NCBI GenBank assembly: GCA_013112685.1
Contig: JABFGC010000002.1
Location: forward strand, 1,002,902-1,066,901
Reading direction: 5' to 3'
DNA from: Chloroflexota bacterium
GTDB lineage: Bacteria > Chloroflexota > Anaerolineae > Anaerolineales > Villigracilaceae
Length of the DNA stretch: 64,000 nt
Both the position numbers and the translations under genes were made by a program. Under the pieces are notes generated by a model. The model was not told the origin of the DNA. It was given only the letters and a program-made list of their open reading frames with translations, and did no database searches. Positions 8,285 to 18,056 of the stretch are shown here, piece after piece; the first letter of the stretch is position 1, and every line of letters starts with the position of its first letter.

Positions 8285-9850
8285 ATGTCCTTCCGCACCT
8301 ACCTCATCCTCTTTCTCTCCGGGTTGATATTGCCCGTCATCATTGCGCAGTTCCAGCCTGTACCGGGCTACCTCGATTCTGCCTACTACTTCGCCGGCGG
8401 GATTCAACTTGTCGAAGGCAGGGGATTTACCGAACCATACTTGTGGAATTACCTCGACGGCACGACCTCTCTTCCCCACCCTTCCCACACATATTGGATG
8501 CCGCTCGCTTCCATTGTTTCCGCCTTCGGCATGTGGCTGCTGGGTCAAACCACCTACGCCGCCGCGCGAATTCCATTCATCCTCCTGGCGGCGCTGGTTG
8601 TTCCGCTCACGGCGCATCTGGCATATCGCTTCACGCAAAAGCGCGACCTTGCCGTCCTTTCTGCGCTGCTTGCGATTTTTTCCGTCTATCATGCGCCCTT
8701 CGTCGGCGTGACGGATAACTTCAGCCTGTTCATGCTGTTTGGAGGGTCGTATTTCATCTTTGCCACGAACCTCCTCGAAGACCCAACCCGCATGCGGAAT
8801 TGGTTTCTGCTCGGCTTGGTGTCAGGCTTCCTCGCCCTCTCGCGCAGTGACGGTCTGCTTTGGCTCGGCATGACGTTTCTGTTCATCCTCTTTCGCGCCC
8901 GCCAGTCTCCCCAAATCCCAATTTTCCGTTTCATAATCCGCAATTCCCTCATTGCCCTTCTCGGCTTTCTGCTGGTCATGGCTCCCTGGTATGCGCGCAA
9001 CTACCTTGCGTTCGGTTCGCTCATGGCTCCCGGCGGAAGCCGCGCCCTATGGCTCGATAACTACGACCAGACCTTCATCTACCCGCCCGGGCAACTGAGC
9101 ATGGAATCGTTCCTTGCGCTGGGCTGGGCGGAGATTTTGTCCGACCGCATGTGGGCATTGGGAAGCAACCTGATGAGCGGTTTCGCGGCGCATGGCGGAA
9201 TCATTCTGTTTCCGTTCATTGTTGCGGGAGTCATTTATTATCGAAAAGACGAGCGCATCCAACTTGGTGTGATTGCCTGGCTGATCCTGTTTTTCGTGAT
9301 GACCTTCCTCTTCCCGTTTGCCGGTGCGCGCGGAGCGTTCTTCCATGCGGGCGCGGCGCTCCAGCCGTTGTGGTGGACTCTCGCTCCGCTTGGTCTCGAT
9401 GAGATTCTGCTGTCCCTGAGAAAAAGGAACTGGGGCAACGACCAGACCAAATTCATATTCCGAAGCGCGCTGGTCATGATCGTGGCCATGCTCACCGCTT
9501 ACGTCGTCTATCTGCGGCTGTTCACGTTGGGGTGGGGCGAAGGCGAGGAGAAGAATTATCCCGCCGCGGAGCGCCTCCTGCTCGAAAACGGAATCCAAAG
9601 CGACGATATTGTGATTGTCGCCAACGCGCCCGCATATTATCTCGAAACGGGTCGCGCCGCAATTTCGATTCCGTATGGCGGCATCGAAGCCATTCGCGCG
9701 GTTTCGCGTCAATTCAACGCCGATTACCTCGTCCTCGAACCGTCGGCGGCGCTTCCGCAAATCAAAAGCCTGATGGAAAATCCACAGGAGAATCAGGATT
9801 TTATTTTTCTGGGTGAAGTCAATGGCGTCCACATCTTCCAGGTCGAATAA
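8285..9850 (+). CDS. ArnT/PMT-like membrane glycosyltransferase
   Basis: 521 residues. A short first membrane helix is followed by the periplasmic-type loop YLDSAYYFAGGIQLVEGRGF, the GT39/GT-C signature in which the Asp is catalytic. About ten further membrane segments follow, and a C-terminal soluble domain (about residues 415-521) has an alternating beta/alpha pattern (DDIVIVANAPAYYLETGR). This is the usual plan of dolichyl/polyprenyl-phosphate-mannose transferases. It probably decorates a cell-surface glycan or protein. The stop region overlaps the next gene. Confidence 0.75.
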   Translation: MSFRTYLILFLSGLILPVIIAQFQPVPGYLDSAYYFAGGIQLVEGRGFTEPYLWNYLDGTTSLPHPSHTYWMPLASIVSAFGMWLLGQTTYAAARIPFILLAALVVPLTAHLAYRFTQKRDLAVLSALLAIFSVYHAPFVGVTDNFSLFMLFGGSYFIFATNLLEDPTRMRNWFLLGLVSGFLALSRSDGLLWLGMTFLFILFRARQSPQIPIFRFIIRNSLIALLGFLLVMAPWYARNYLAFGSLMAPGGSRALWLDNYDQTFIYPPGQLSMESFLALGWAEILSDRMWALGSNLMSGFAAHGGIILFPFIVAGVIYYRKDERIQLGVIAWLILFFVMTFLFPFAGARGAFFHAGAALQPLWWTLAPLGLDEILLSLRKRNWGNDQTKFIFRSALVMIVAMLTAYVVYLRLFTLGWGEGEEKNYPAAERLLLENGIQSDDIVIVANAPAYYLETGRAAISIPYGGIEAIRAVSRQFNADYLVLEPSAALPQIKSLMENPQENQDFIFLGEVNGVHIFQVE

Positions 9851-11309
9851 CCTTTCGCAATGGGATTTGCTCGTCACCGCCTGCGCGGTGCTGGGCATCG
9901 CGATCAGTTACCTGCTTGCGAGCCGCTTCACATACGCGATCGGCTTTCCGCTCGACGACTCATGGATTCATCAAACCTACGCGCGCAATCTCGTGCAATA
10001 CGGCGAATGGTCGTTTCGACCGGGCATGCCGTCCGCCGGTTCCACGTCCCCGTTTTGGTCGGCTTTGCTCGCCATCGGTTTTTTACTTGAACTCTCGCCG
10101 TTCATCTGGACTTATTTCCTCGGCGCGCTCACCCTCTTTGCGCTCGCAGTCTTGTGCGAGTGGGCGGTTCGTGAATTGGTGGAGGCGTATCGCCCCACCC
10201 TGCCCTGGGTTGGAATTTTCATCGCGCTCGAATGGCACCTTGCCTGGGCGGCGATGTCTGGGATGGAGACCCTGCTTCACGGTTTGATCGTCACGACCGT
10301 GCTGGTTCTCTTGATGACCAACTCGCCTCGTTATCTGACTTTGGGCTTGCTTGCCGGTCTATCGGTCTGGGTGCGCCCCGACGGTTTGACTCTGCTCGGT
10401 CCCGTGTTGATGGCGCTTATGTTCAATGAAAAGGACATGCGTTCGCGCGCGCTTGCCCTCGTGCGATTTCTGATTGGCTTTGGCGCGTCGTTCCTCTTCT
10501 ACCTTTTGTTCAACCTTGCCATTGGCGGCGCGCCCATGCCGAACACGTTCTACGCCAAACAAGCGGAGTATGCCGCCTGGCAGTCGCTCCCCATCCTCAA
10601 CCGTCTCGGACAGATGTCCCTGCAACTGCTTGTCGGTCCGAGTCTCGTTTTGATTCCTGGCGTGATCGGCTGGCTGGTCAAGTCGGTGCGCGGACGCATG
10701 TGGGGCAGTCTCGCCGCGATGATTTGGTGCGTCGGATATCTGCTGCTCTACATTTCACGCCTGCCCGTCTACCAGCACGGACGGTACATCATGCCTGCCA
10801 TGCCAATTTTCTTCCTGTTCGGCTTGCTGGCCTTTGTCGAGTTCGATGCAGGCAGGATGTTCGCCCGCTATCACTGGATCGTCCAAACAATCTGGCGCGG
10901 CAGTTTGGGGATGCTCGTCGTCGGTTTTGTTTTTCTCGGCGCAAATTCCTACGCGCGGGATGTGGCGGTCATCGAAAGCGAAATGGTCGTCACGGCAAAG
11001 TGGGTGGCTGAAAACCTGCCCGACGAAGCGCTCATCGCCGCGCACGACATCGGCGCGCTTGGTTACTTCGACGACCACGAACTGATTGACCTCGCCGGGC
11101 TCATTTCCCCCGAGGTGATTCCCTTCATCCGCGACGAGCCGCGCCTGGCGACTTTCCTGAACGAAAAAGGCGCGGATTACCTGATCGCCTTCCCCTACTT
11201 CTACCCGGAACTATCCGGCAAGGCTGAGGTCGTGTTTACTTCGGGCAGTGAAATAACCGTTGCATTTGGCGAGCAAAACATGGTCGTCTACGCATGGAAA
11301 CGCCCATAA
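9822..11309 (+). CDS. ArnT-like membrane glycosyltransferase
   Basis: 495 residues from the ATG at 9822. A GTG at 9813 in the same frame adds three residues. It overlaps the previous gene by 29 bp. The first loop contains GFPLDDSWIHQTYARNL, the acidic GT-C signature (LDDSW), followed by multiple membrane helices and a C-terminal soluble domain (about 380-495). Together with the two preceding genes it forms a run of three related but diverged GT-C enzymes, suggesting sequential transfer steps on one surface polymer. Donor and acceptor are unknown. Confidence 0.75.
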   Translation: MASTSSRSNNLSQWDLLVTACAVLGIAISYLLASRFTYAIGFPLDDSWIHQTYARNLVQYGEWSFRPGMPSAGSTSPFWSALLAIGFLLELSPFIWTYFLGALTLFALAVLCEWAVRELVEAYRPTLPWVGIFIALEWHLAWAAMSGMETLLHGLIVTTVLVLLMTNSPRYLTLGLLAGLSVWVRPDGLTLLGPVLMALMFNEKDMRSRALALVRFLIGFGASFLFYLLFNLAIGGAPMPNTFYAKQAEYAAWQSLPILNRLGQMSLQLLVGPSLVLIPGVIGWLVKSVRGRMWGSLAAMIWCVGYLLLYISRLPVYQHGRYIMPAMPIFFLFGLLAFVEFDAGRMFARYHWIVQTIWRGSLGMLVVGFVFLGANSYARDVAVIESEMVVTAKWVAENLPDEALIAAHDIGALGYFDDHELIDLAGLISPEVIPFIRDEPRLATFLNEKGADYLIAFPYFYPELSGKAEVVFTSGSEITVAFGEQNMVVYAWKRP

Positions 11310-11367
11310 TGGGTTAAAATAGTGACACTTTAGCAAGTCCATTCCAATTAGAGAGATTGGGTACGGG

Positions 11368-12063
11368 ATGAACCAAATAACGCTGTTGATTGTGGACGAT
11401 CACCCATTGTTTCGCCAGGGCGTGGTGGACGCCCTGTCCCTGGAGCCGGATATGCGGATCGTTGCCCAGTCTGCGACGGGCGATGAAGCGCTGGAATTGA
11501 TCCGCTCGAAGAAGCCGACCGTCGCCGTCCTGGATGTCAACCTGCCGGGCATGAACGGTCAGCAGATCACGCACCAGGTCTTTCAGGACAAACTGACCAC
11601 CCGCATCATTCTGATGACCGGCTATGACGATGTGGAGCAAGCCATCCACGCGGCGCTGGCTGGCGCGCACGGCTATTGTTCCAAGGATATCGAACCGCAA
11701 ACGCTTTCCCGCATCATCCGCGAAGTGGCGGAGGGGAAGTATGTGTTCGCCAACAACGTCTTTACGCGCCGCGAACTCGAACTTTGGGTGGAGGAAAGAA
11801 TGGAGGGCGCGCGCCGTTCGTACAGCGAACCCGGCACCCCCTTCCATCCGCTCTCCGACCGCGAAATGGAAGTGCTGGCTTGCGTGGTGCGCGGCATGAG
11901 CAACAAGGAGATTGCCATCCTGCTGGGGATCAGCCACCAGACGGTCAAAAATCACGTCACAGCGATCTTGAGAAAATTCGGCGTCGAAGACCGCACCCAG
12001 GCTGTCGTCTACGCTCTCAAACGCGGCTGGGTCACCCTGCGCGATACCGATATCAGGTCCTAG
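11368..12063 (+). CDS. NarL/LuxR-family response regulator (DegU-like)
   Basis: 231 residues. The N-terminal receiver domain has the acidic pair (LIVDDHPLF), the phospho-acceptor Asp56 in VAVLDVNLPGMNG and the switch Thr/Lys region (ILMTGYDD, GYCSKDI). A C-terminal LuxR helix-turn-helix (about 165-225) has the signature LACVVRGMSNKEIAILLG and TVKNHVTAILRKFGV. It is followed after 9 bp by a histidine kinase and then by the Tad operon, so it may regulate pilus genes. That link is by position only. Confidence 0.9.
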   Translation: MNQITLLIVDDHPLFRQGVVDALSLEPDMRIVAQSATGDEALELIRSKKPTVAVLDVNLPGMNGQQITHQVFQDKLTTRIILMTGYDDVEQAIHAALAGAHGYCSKDIEPQTLSRIIREVAEGKYVFANNVFTRRELELWVEERMEGARRSYSEPGTPFHPLSDREMEVLACVVRGMSNKEIAILLGISHQTVKNHVTAILRKFGVEDRTQAVVYALKRGWVTLRDTDIRS

Positions 12064-12072
12064 GAGTCTTTC

Positions 12073-13074
12073 ATGCCGAATCAAGACACCGTGGATTACA
12101 AAAGCGAACTGGATGAAACCCAGCGCGCCCTGCGCGAGATCACGTTGATGATCGAACAGAGCCAGGGCGAACTCTCCAAACTCACCCAGCGCAACACGGC
12201 GATCACCTCCCATCTTCAACAGGTGCAAAAGCAGGGCGCCGGGATTGACGAACTCCGCATGGCATACGATTCCGCGCTCGAAGCACAGCAAAGACTGTTC
12301 GTGATGCGCGGGCAATTGGAGAAATTGCAGAACGATAAACAGCACCTCGAGAAATACAAGGCGGTCCTGGATAAACTGATAGCCGGGGCGGTTGAATCCT
12401 CAGGGGCGGCGTCCGCGGCAACGAAAAGCCAGATGGCGGGCATCGAAATGATCGTCAACGCCCAGGAAGCGGAACGCCAGCGGCTCTCGCGCCAAATGCA
12501 CGACGGTCCCGCCCAGGCGCTTTCCAATTTCATTCTGCAAACCGAGATCGCCATGCGGCTCCTGGATGTGGACTCGGCGCAGGCAAAGGACGAGTTGGGG
12601 AATTTGAAGATGTCCGCGATGGGCACGTTCCAAAAAGTCCGCAACTTCATCTTCGAACTCCGCCCGATGATGCTCGACGATTTGGGCTTGATCCCCACAC
12701 TGCGAAAATACGCAGACGCCTTCAAGGAACAGACCGGCTTGGAGGTAAGCGTCACCGTTACAGGCACGGAACGCCGCCTGGAACCCTATCTTGAAGTGAT
12801 GATTTTCCGCGCCGTTCAGGAACTGCTTGGGAATGCCGCCCGGCATAGCCAGTCAACCATGGTCAAAGTTCACCTGGATTTGGGGAACGACTTCCTGCGG
12901 GTCAGCGTGGACGATAACGGCAAGGGGTTCGACCCGGAATCCGTGAAGGAATCGTCGAATTTGGGCTTGAAACTCATCCGTGAACGCGCGGAAATGCTGG
13001 GCGGAAACTTTGAAATTGACAGCGCTGTCGGCTCCGGTGCCAGGATTTCCTTCACCGTTCAGTCGAAAAACTGA
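12073..13074 (+). CDS. Cytoplasmic sensor histidine kinase, DegS-like (HisKA_3)
   Basis: 333 residues with no membrane segment. Residues 1-130 are a long coiled coil (Leu/Gln/Glu-rich), then the HisKA_3 phospho-acceptor motif ERQRLSRQMHDGPAQAL with His143, and a HATPase domain with the N box (ELLGNAARHSQ) and G boxes (VDDNGKGFD, NLGLKLIRERAEMLGG). Coiled coil plus soluble kinase matches the Bacillus DegS plan, in which the signal is sensed inside the cell. Partner is the LuxR-type regulator just upstream. Confidence 0.9.
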   Translation: MPNQDTVDYKSELDETQRALREITLMIEQSQGELSKLTQRNTAITSHLQQVQKQGAGIDELRMAYDSALEAQQRLFVMRGQLEKLQNDKQHLEKYKAVLDKLIAGAVESSGAASAATKSQMAGIEMIVNAQEAERQRLSRQMHDGPAQALSNFILQTEIAMRLLDVDSAQAKDELGNLKMSAMGTFQKVRNFIFELRPMMLDDLGLIPTLRKYADAFKEQTGLEVSVTVTGTERRLEPYLEVMIFRAVQELLGNAARHSQSTMVKVHLDLGNDFLRVSVDDNGKGFDPESVKESSNLGLKLIRERAEMLGGNFEIDSAVGSGARISFTVQSKN

Positions 13075-13089
13075 GAACGACTTAAAAAA

Positions 13090-13107
13090 CTTAACAATAC
13101 TGTTAAG
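13090..13107. promoter_or_regulatory. Palindrome, possible operator upstream of the Tad operon
   Basis: CTTAACAATACTGTTAAG has perfect 7-base arms around a 4-base centre, lying 124 bp before cpaB and 16 bp after the kinase stop. A TATAAT at 13163-13168 lies between it and cpaB. The length suits a dimeric regulator site such as that of a LuxR-type protein, but the stem could also act in RNA. Function not demonstrated. Confidence 0.35.
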
Positions 13108-13162
13108 AAAATCACGGCGAGTCCCTTTTTTGTCCCATAACATGCTTTTGGCATTTTTCCTG

Positions 13163-13168
13163 TATAAT
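13163..13168 (+). promoter_or_regulatory. Possible -10 box for the Tad operon
   Basis: TATAAT stands alone in an AT-rich leader 62 bp before the cpaB start. No good -35 lies at 16-18 bp spacing, so the call rests on the consensus hexamer and its place in the only sizeable gap before the operon. Confidence 0.3.
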
Positions 13169-13230
13169 CAATATGATATAAGAAGCAGGAATTTCAAAGA
13201 ACTCAAAGGACTCGCTGAGAGGAGCTGATT

Positions 13231-14322
13231 ATGCGTCGTGGTCGTACCTTGATCCTGGTGCTTTTAATTATCATCATCGGTTTGGTGGTCGGTTTTGTCG
13301 CCATCCGCCAGTTTTTGCTTGCCCAACAGCCGGCGGAACTGCCAGTTTTCGTCAACATCTACTATGCGGCGCAGAACATTCCGCAGGGCGGCGAGATTAA
13401 TGAAGGGGTTCTGGCGACGATGCAGGTTCCCCAGGCGAGCGTGGTAGCCGTGATGTTCACGGAGGACGAACTGCCTGCCCTGCTTGGCAAAGTGGCAAAA
13501 TTCCCGCTCGACCAGGGTGTGGTGATCACCGAAGCGATGGTCACAGACGCTTCAGCCGCAGTGCCGATCTCGGGTCCCCAGTGGGCTTCCCTGATTCCGC
13601 CCACGATGACCGCCATGTCCGTCCCGATTGACCGCCTTGCCGTTTCGGGATATGCAATCAACGACGGCGCGCGCGTGAACGTCAATGCCTGCCTCCTCTT
13701 CGTGGACGTTGACCCCTCGTTTCAAACGATTCTTCCCAACCTGACCGCTGTTTTGACCGGCACGGGCTTGGGGTCTGTGCAGGGCGCCACCGGGACCGGT
13801 TTTTCGGTGGAAGGTCTTCCTATTTTGTCGCTCGGCGTTGCAGGCGCCGGTTCGCCGCAAGGCCGCCTGGAATTGGATCCATCCGTTCAGCAGCCGTACT
13901 ATCTCGTCCCCTCTGAAGTTCAGCGCCCGCGCATGGTGTGCCAGACGCTTCTACAAGATGTGGTCGTCATGAAGCTGGGCAATTTCCCGCTTACGACGAC
14001 GGTTACGACTGAAACTCCCGCAACCGATCCCAACGCACAGCAGCAGCCTCCTCCCGCGCCGGATATCATCACCTTGATTGTCACTCCGCAGGACTCGATC
14101 ACGCTGACCTATCTGATGTACACCAATGCCAAATTGTCGCTGACCCTGCGCAACCCCACAGACCAGTCCCGCATAGCGACGGAAGCCGCCACCCTGCAGT
14201 TCCTCTTGAGCCAGTACAACATCCCCGTTCCTGCGAAACTGCCGTATGCCATGCAGCCTGCCATCTCCACGTTGATATCGCCCATTCTGCCAAATGACGC
14301 TGTGACGGTGCCTCCGCAATAA
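13231..14322 (+). CDS. cpaB: CpaB/RcpC-like Tad pilus assembly protein (SAF domain)
   Basis: 363 residues, start ATG behind GAGAGGAGCTGATT. One N-terminal membrane anchor (about residues 6-28) precedes an external SAF domain (IYYAAQNIPQGGEINEGVL, then LLGKVAKFPLDQGVVITEAMV), the hallmark of CpaB/RcpC proteins that work in Flp/Tad pilus assembly at the membrane. The C-terminal two thirds are Pro/Thr-rich and poorly conserved. It is first in a run with TadZ, TadA, TadB and TadC. No secretin gene follows, as expected for a cell without a standard outer membrane. Confidence 0.8.
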   Translation: MRRGRTLILVLLIIIIGLVVGFVAIRQFLLAQQPAELPVFVNIYYAAQNIPQGGEINEGVLATMQVPQASVVAVMFTEDELPALLGKVAKFPLDQGVVITEAMVTDASAAVPISGPQWASLIPPTMTAMSVPIDRLAVSGYAINDGARVNVNACLLFVDVDPSFQTILPNLTAVLTGTGLGSVQGATGTGFSVEGLPILSLGVAGAGSPQGRLELDPSVQQPYYLVPSEVQRPRMVCQTLLQDVVVMKLGNFPLTTTVTTETPATDPNAQQQPPPAPDIITLIVTPQDSITLTYLMYTNAKLSLTLRNPTDQSRIATEAATLQFLLSQYNIPVPAKLPYAMQPAISTLISPILPNDAVTVPPQ

Positions 14323-14359
14323 TCGTTCGTTTACCTTTGAAGATTGGAAGTAGTTTCCT

Positions 14360-15598
14360 ATGGCTGTAGAGAAAATTCGGGTGCTTATTGTAGACGACAT
14401 TGCCGAGACCCGGGAAAACGTTCGAAAACTTTTACAATTTGAATCGGACGTGGACGTTGTCGGTACGGCCCGCACCGGCAGGGAGGGTATCCAGCTTTCG
14501 ACGGAAGTAGACCCGGATGTCGTCCTGATGGACATCAACATGCCCGATATAGACGGCATCTCTGCCACGGAGGAAATCCGCCAAAAGTCGCCGCATGTTC
14601 AGGTGGTGATTTTGTCGGTCCAGGGAGATCAGAACTACATGCGGCGCGCCATGCTCGCAGGCGCGCGCGACTTCCTGACCAAACCCCCGATGGGCGACGA
14701 ATTGATCTCCGCCATAAAACGCGCCGGGGATATGGCGCACCTCGAACGGGAAAAAAGTTCCAAACAAAAGGTGGTCGTATCCGCAGGCGGCGCCGCCATG
14801 ATGGCGGGCTTTGCGCCAGTCTCGAACGGCAAAATTGTCACTGTTTACAGCCCCAAGGGCGGAACCGGATGCACGACGATTGCCGTCAACCTGGCAATTG
14901 CGCTCAACAATGAAGACACCCGCGCGGTTTTGGTGGATGCGAACCTGCAGTTCGGCGATGTCTCCGTCTTTGTGAACGAGCAGGGCAAGAATACGATCCT
15001 GGAACTTGCGCCTCGCATTGATGACCTCGAGCCGGATGTGGTGGAGGAGATTCTCGTCAAGCACGAGGCGTCCGGCATCCGCATTCTGGGAGCGCCGCAG
15101 CGCCCCGAGATGGCGGAAAAAGTTTCCTCCGACCAGTTCGCCAAAGTCCTGAAGATGCTGCAACGGATGTATTCCTACGTGGTTGTGGACACCTCGCCCA
15201 TCCTGACGGACGTTATCCTTTCCACCATTGACGTCACGGACATCATCCTGCTTGTGACCACGCAGGAGATCCCCGCCATCAAGAACGCGCGCCTCTTCCT
15301 CGACCTGCTGCATACGATGGGCATCAACAAGGAGCGCATTGTATTCGCCATGAATCGCTATGACAGGCGGATTGCGATCACCCCGGAGCGGGTCAGTGAG
15401 AATCTCAAGCACGAGATTTCGGCTTCGATCCCGCTGGAGGAGAAGGTCGCCATCACCGCCGTCAACCGCGGCATTCCATTCATGCTGGATAACAAATCCC
15501 AGCCGATTGGCAGGGGAATCCTTTCGCTGGCGGAGGCGGTCCGGGCGCGTTTGAGCGTCCTGGAAACCGAAGATGATATGCCGGTTGTGAAGCGTTAA
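14360..15598 (+). CDS. tadZ: TadZ/CpaE-like protein: receiver domain fused to MinD-type ATPase
   Basis: 412 residues. Residues 1-125 are a receiver-like domain with an intact acidic pair (LIVDDIAETREN) and Asp58 in VVLMDINMPDIDG, so it may still be phosphorylated, whereas many CpaE receivers have lost that residue. Residues 155-400 are a MinD/ParA-like ATPase with the deviant Walker A YSPKGGTGCTT and a strand ending VVVDTSP. TadZ/CpaE marks the pole or site where the Tad machine is built. It lies between cpaB and tadA in the operon. Confidence 0.88.
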   Translation: MAVEKIRVLIVDDIAETRENVRKLLQFESDVDVVGTARTGREGIQLSTEVDPDVVLMDINMPDIDGISATEEIRQKSPHVQVVILSVQGDQNYMRRAMLAGARDFLTKPPMGDELISAIKRAGDMAHLEREKSSKQKVVVSAGGAAMMAGFAPVSNGKIVTVYSPKGGTGCTTIAVNLAIALNNEDTRAVLVDANLQFGDVSVFVNEQGKNTILELAPRIDDLEPDVVEEILVKHEASGIRILGAPQRPEMAEKVSSDQFAKVLKMLQRMYSYVVVDTSPILTDVILSTIDVTDIILLVTTQEIPAIKNARLFLDLLHTMGINKERIVFAMNRYDRRIAITPERVSENLKHEISASIPLEEKVAITAVNRGIPFMLDNKSQPIGRGILSLAEAVRARLSVLETEDDMPVVKR

Positions 15599-15609
15599 GG
15601 AGACTTTCC

Positions 15610-17059
15610 ATGTCATTGCTTAGACGTATTGAACAAGGCCAGAGCGGCAGCACTCAGCAAAGCGGAGGGTCCTCTCCGGCGTTGCCGTCGTCCGGGGGTG
15701 AGGGGCAGTCCGGGGGCGGGGGCGATGCGTCCCGCCTGTCCTCTTTGCAAGCCCGGCGGGTCAGCGCACCCATCACGTCGCCCCAGGCAGGTTCCTATTT
15801 CGACCTGAAGACCAGGGTGCAGAACAAACTTCTGGCTGAAATTGACCCGTCCATGGATGTCTCGCGGACGGACGAGGTCCGCCGGACCATCCAAAGTCTG
15901 TTCGAGCAGATCCTGACCGAAGAGAATATCGTCCTTTCGAGGCCGGAGCGCGCCCGCTTGTTCGAGCAGATTGCGGCTGAAATTCTGGGTCTCGGTCCGC
16001 TGCAATCCCTGCTTGAAGACGACACCATCACGGAAATCATGGTGAACGGGTCCCAAGAACATCTACATCGAGCGGAAAGGGAAGATCCATCGCGTACCGG
16101 TGACGTTTGAAAGCAACGAGCACGTGATGCGCATCATTGACCGCATCGTTGCGCCGCTCGGACGCCGCATTGACGAATCCAGCCCGTACGTGGACGCCCG
16201 CCTTGCGGACGGTTCCCGCGTGAACGCCGTGATCCCGCCCATTTCGCTCATCGGTCCGGTACTGACCATCCGTAAGTTTTCCAAGAACCCGATCACGGTT
16301 GACCAGTTGATTCAGTTCGGCTCGATCACCCCCGAAGCCGTTCAATTCCTCAAGGCGTGCGTGGAAGCGCGCTTGAACATCATCATTTCAGGCGGCACCG
16401 GCTCCGGGAAGACGACGCTGCTCAACGTGCTTTCCGGTTTCATCCCGTCCGACGAGCGTATCCTTACGATTGAAAATGCGGCTGAACTCCAGTTGCGCCA
16501 GGAGCACGTGGTGACGTTGGAATCGCGCCCGCCAAACATCGAAGGCAGGGGCGAGATTACCATCCGCGACCTGGTGATTAACGCCCTTCGTATGCGCCCG
16601 GAGCGGATCATCGTCGGTGAGTGCCGCGGCGGAGAGACGCTCGACATGCTGCAAGCCATGAACACCGGTCACGAAGGCTCGATGACCACCGCGCACGCCA
16701 ACTCCCCGCGCGACGCGCTGTCCCGCATCGAGACGATGTGTCTGATGGCGGGCATGGACCTGCCGGTGCGCGCCATTCGTGAACAGGTTGCCAGCGCCGT
16801 TGACCTGATCGTCCAGCAGGAGCGTATGCGTGACGGTACGCGCAAGATCACCACCATCGCCGAAGTGAGCGGCATGGAGGGCGAGGTGATCACGATGACG
16901 GATATTTTCATCTTTGAACAAACCGGCACGGAAAACGGCCGTATCATCGGACGCCTGCGCCCAAGCGGACTGAGACCGAAATTCATGGATAAAATCGAAG
17001 CCGCGGGCATCCACCTGCCGCCGTCCATTTTCGGAATTGGCGAGCGGCGCCGCTATTAG
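15610..17059 (+). CDS. tadA: TadA/CpaF secretion ATPase, frameshifted in this sequence
   Basis: The hexameric ATPase that powers Tad pilus assembly. The frame from 15610 carries a Gly/Ser-rich linker and the N-terminal domain up to TITEIMVNG, then shifts by +1 at 16048-16050. Removing one G from GGGTCC restores [19 protein letters not shown] and the reading continues to 17059. The Walker A is [16 protein letters not shown], followed by the Asp and His boxes ([31 protein letters not shown]). Repaired length is about 482 residues, normal for the family. All catalytic motifs are intact, so a single-base sequence error is more likely than decay. Followed by tadB and tadC. Confidence 0.85.
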
Positions 17060-17101
17060 GAATTTGCCGCCCAAAACAGGCTCTTGCCCGGAAGGACCTA
17101 C

Positions 17102-18055
17102 ATGACCTGGATCATTATCGTCGGTGGCGTTATTTTGATCATCCTGTTGGTGATCGGTGTCATCATTTCGTCGAACAGCGAACGCGCGCTGGTGGAGGAG
17201 CGCCTAAGCCAGTATTTGGAGGACGACAAACGCAGTGTGGACCAGGAAGCCCAGCGGTATGTCATCACGAACTGGGTTTCGAAGCGGGTGGAAAAGACCT
17301 CCTTCGGCGACCGCATGGCGCGTGAGTTGGCGCGCGCGGATTTGAAATTCAAGGTTGCCGAATACCTCATCCTGATTCTCTTGAGCATTTTTTTAGGCGG
17401 TCTGGTGGCATGGTTTTTAGGCAACCAGCACTGGGTTTCCGCGTTGATCGGCGCGGCGGGCGGCGCTTTTGCCCCCCGCATGTACGTCCGTTCCCAGCGG
17501 CGGAAGCGCCTGCAGCGCTTCAACGACCAACTGCCGGACATGCTCAACCTGATGGTGAACGGCTTGCGCGCCGGTTATTCCACCATGCAGGCGATGGAGG
17601 CGATCAGCAAAGAACTTCCCTCCCCGATCTGCGATGAGTTACGCCGCGTCGTCCAGGAGATGCAGATCGGCATCTCGATGGAGACCGCCCTGGATAACCT
17701 CCTGCGCCGCATTCCAAGCGACGACCTCGACTTTGTGGTGACAGCCATCAACGTCCAGCGCGAGGTCGGCGGTAATCTTTCCGAAATTCTCGATAACATC
17801 TCCTTCACGATCCGCGAACGCATTCGCATCAAAGGCGAGGTGCGCGTTCTGACCGCCCAGGTGCGCACATCGGGTACGGTTCTCTCCCTGATTCCCTTTG
17901 GTCTTACCATCGTTCTGTGGTTCCTCAACCCCGATTATTTATTGTCCATCACCGCCGGTGGTCCCCTTTGCACTGCGGCTATCGTCTGCACTGTATTGGG
18001 CTTGATCTTCTCCAGTTACTTTATCATGATGCGCATCGCGGACATCGAGGTGTAA
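17102..18055 (+). CDS. tadB: TadB-like inner-membrane pilus assembly protein (T2SSF)
   Basis: 317 residues from the ATG at 17102, which follows GGAAGGACCTAC. One N-terminal membrane helix (about 3-25), two helices near residues 90-135, and the T2SSF/GspF domain (LPDMLNLMVNGLRAGYSTMQAMEAI, EMQIGISMETALDNLLRRIPSDDLDFVVTAI) with two C-terminal helices. TadB with TadC forms the membrane platform on which TadA acts. It lies directly between them with a 1-bp gap to tadC. Confidence 0.87.
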   Translation: MTWIIIVGGVILIILLVIGVIISSNSERALVEERLSQYLEDDKRSVDQEAQRYVITNWVSKRVEKTSFGDRMARELARADLKFKVAEYLILILLSIFLGGLVAWFLGNQHWVSALIGAAGGAFAPRMYVRSQRRKRLQRFNDQLPDMLNLMVNGLRAGYSTMQAMEAISKELPSPICDELRRVVQEMQIGISMETALDNLLRRIPSDDLDFVVTAINVQREVGGNLSEILDNISFTIRERIRIKGEVRVLTAQVRTSGTVLSLIPFGLTIVLWFLNPDYLLSITAGGPLCTAAIVCTVLGLIFSSYFIMMRIADIEV

Positions 18056-18056
18056 T

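Noticed and set aside
13148..13168. Complete sigma-70 promoter TTGGCA-N9-TATAAT before cpaB
   Set aside because: The 9-base spacer is far too short; only the TATAAT is kept as a weak call.
14432..15616. 394-codon minus-strand frame opposite tadZ
   Set aside because: Composition is His/Arg/Asp-rich noise from the opposite strand of a conserved gene.
15610..17059. Programmed frameshift in tadA
   Set aside because: No slippery heptamer with a downstream stimulator; the same G gain at GGWCC occurs in unrelated genes, so error is simpler.
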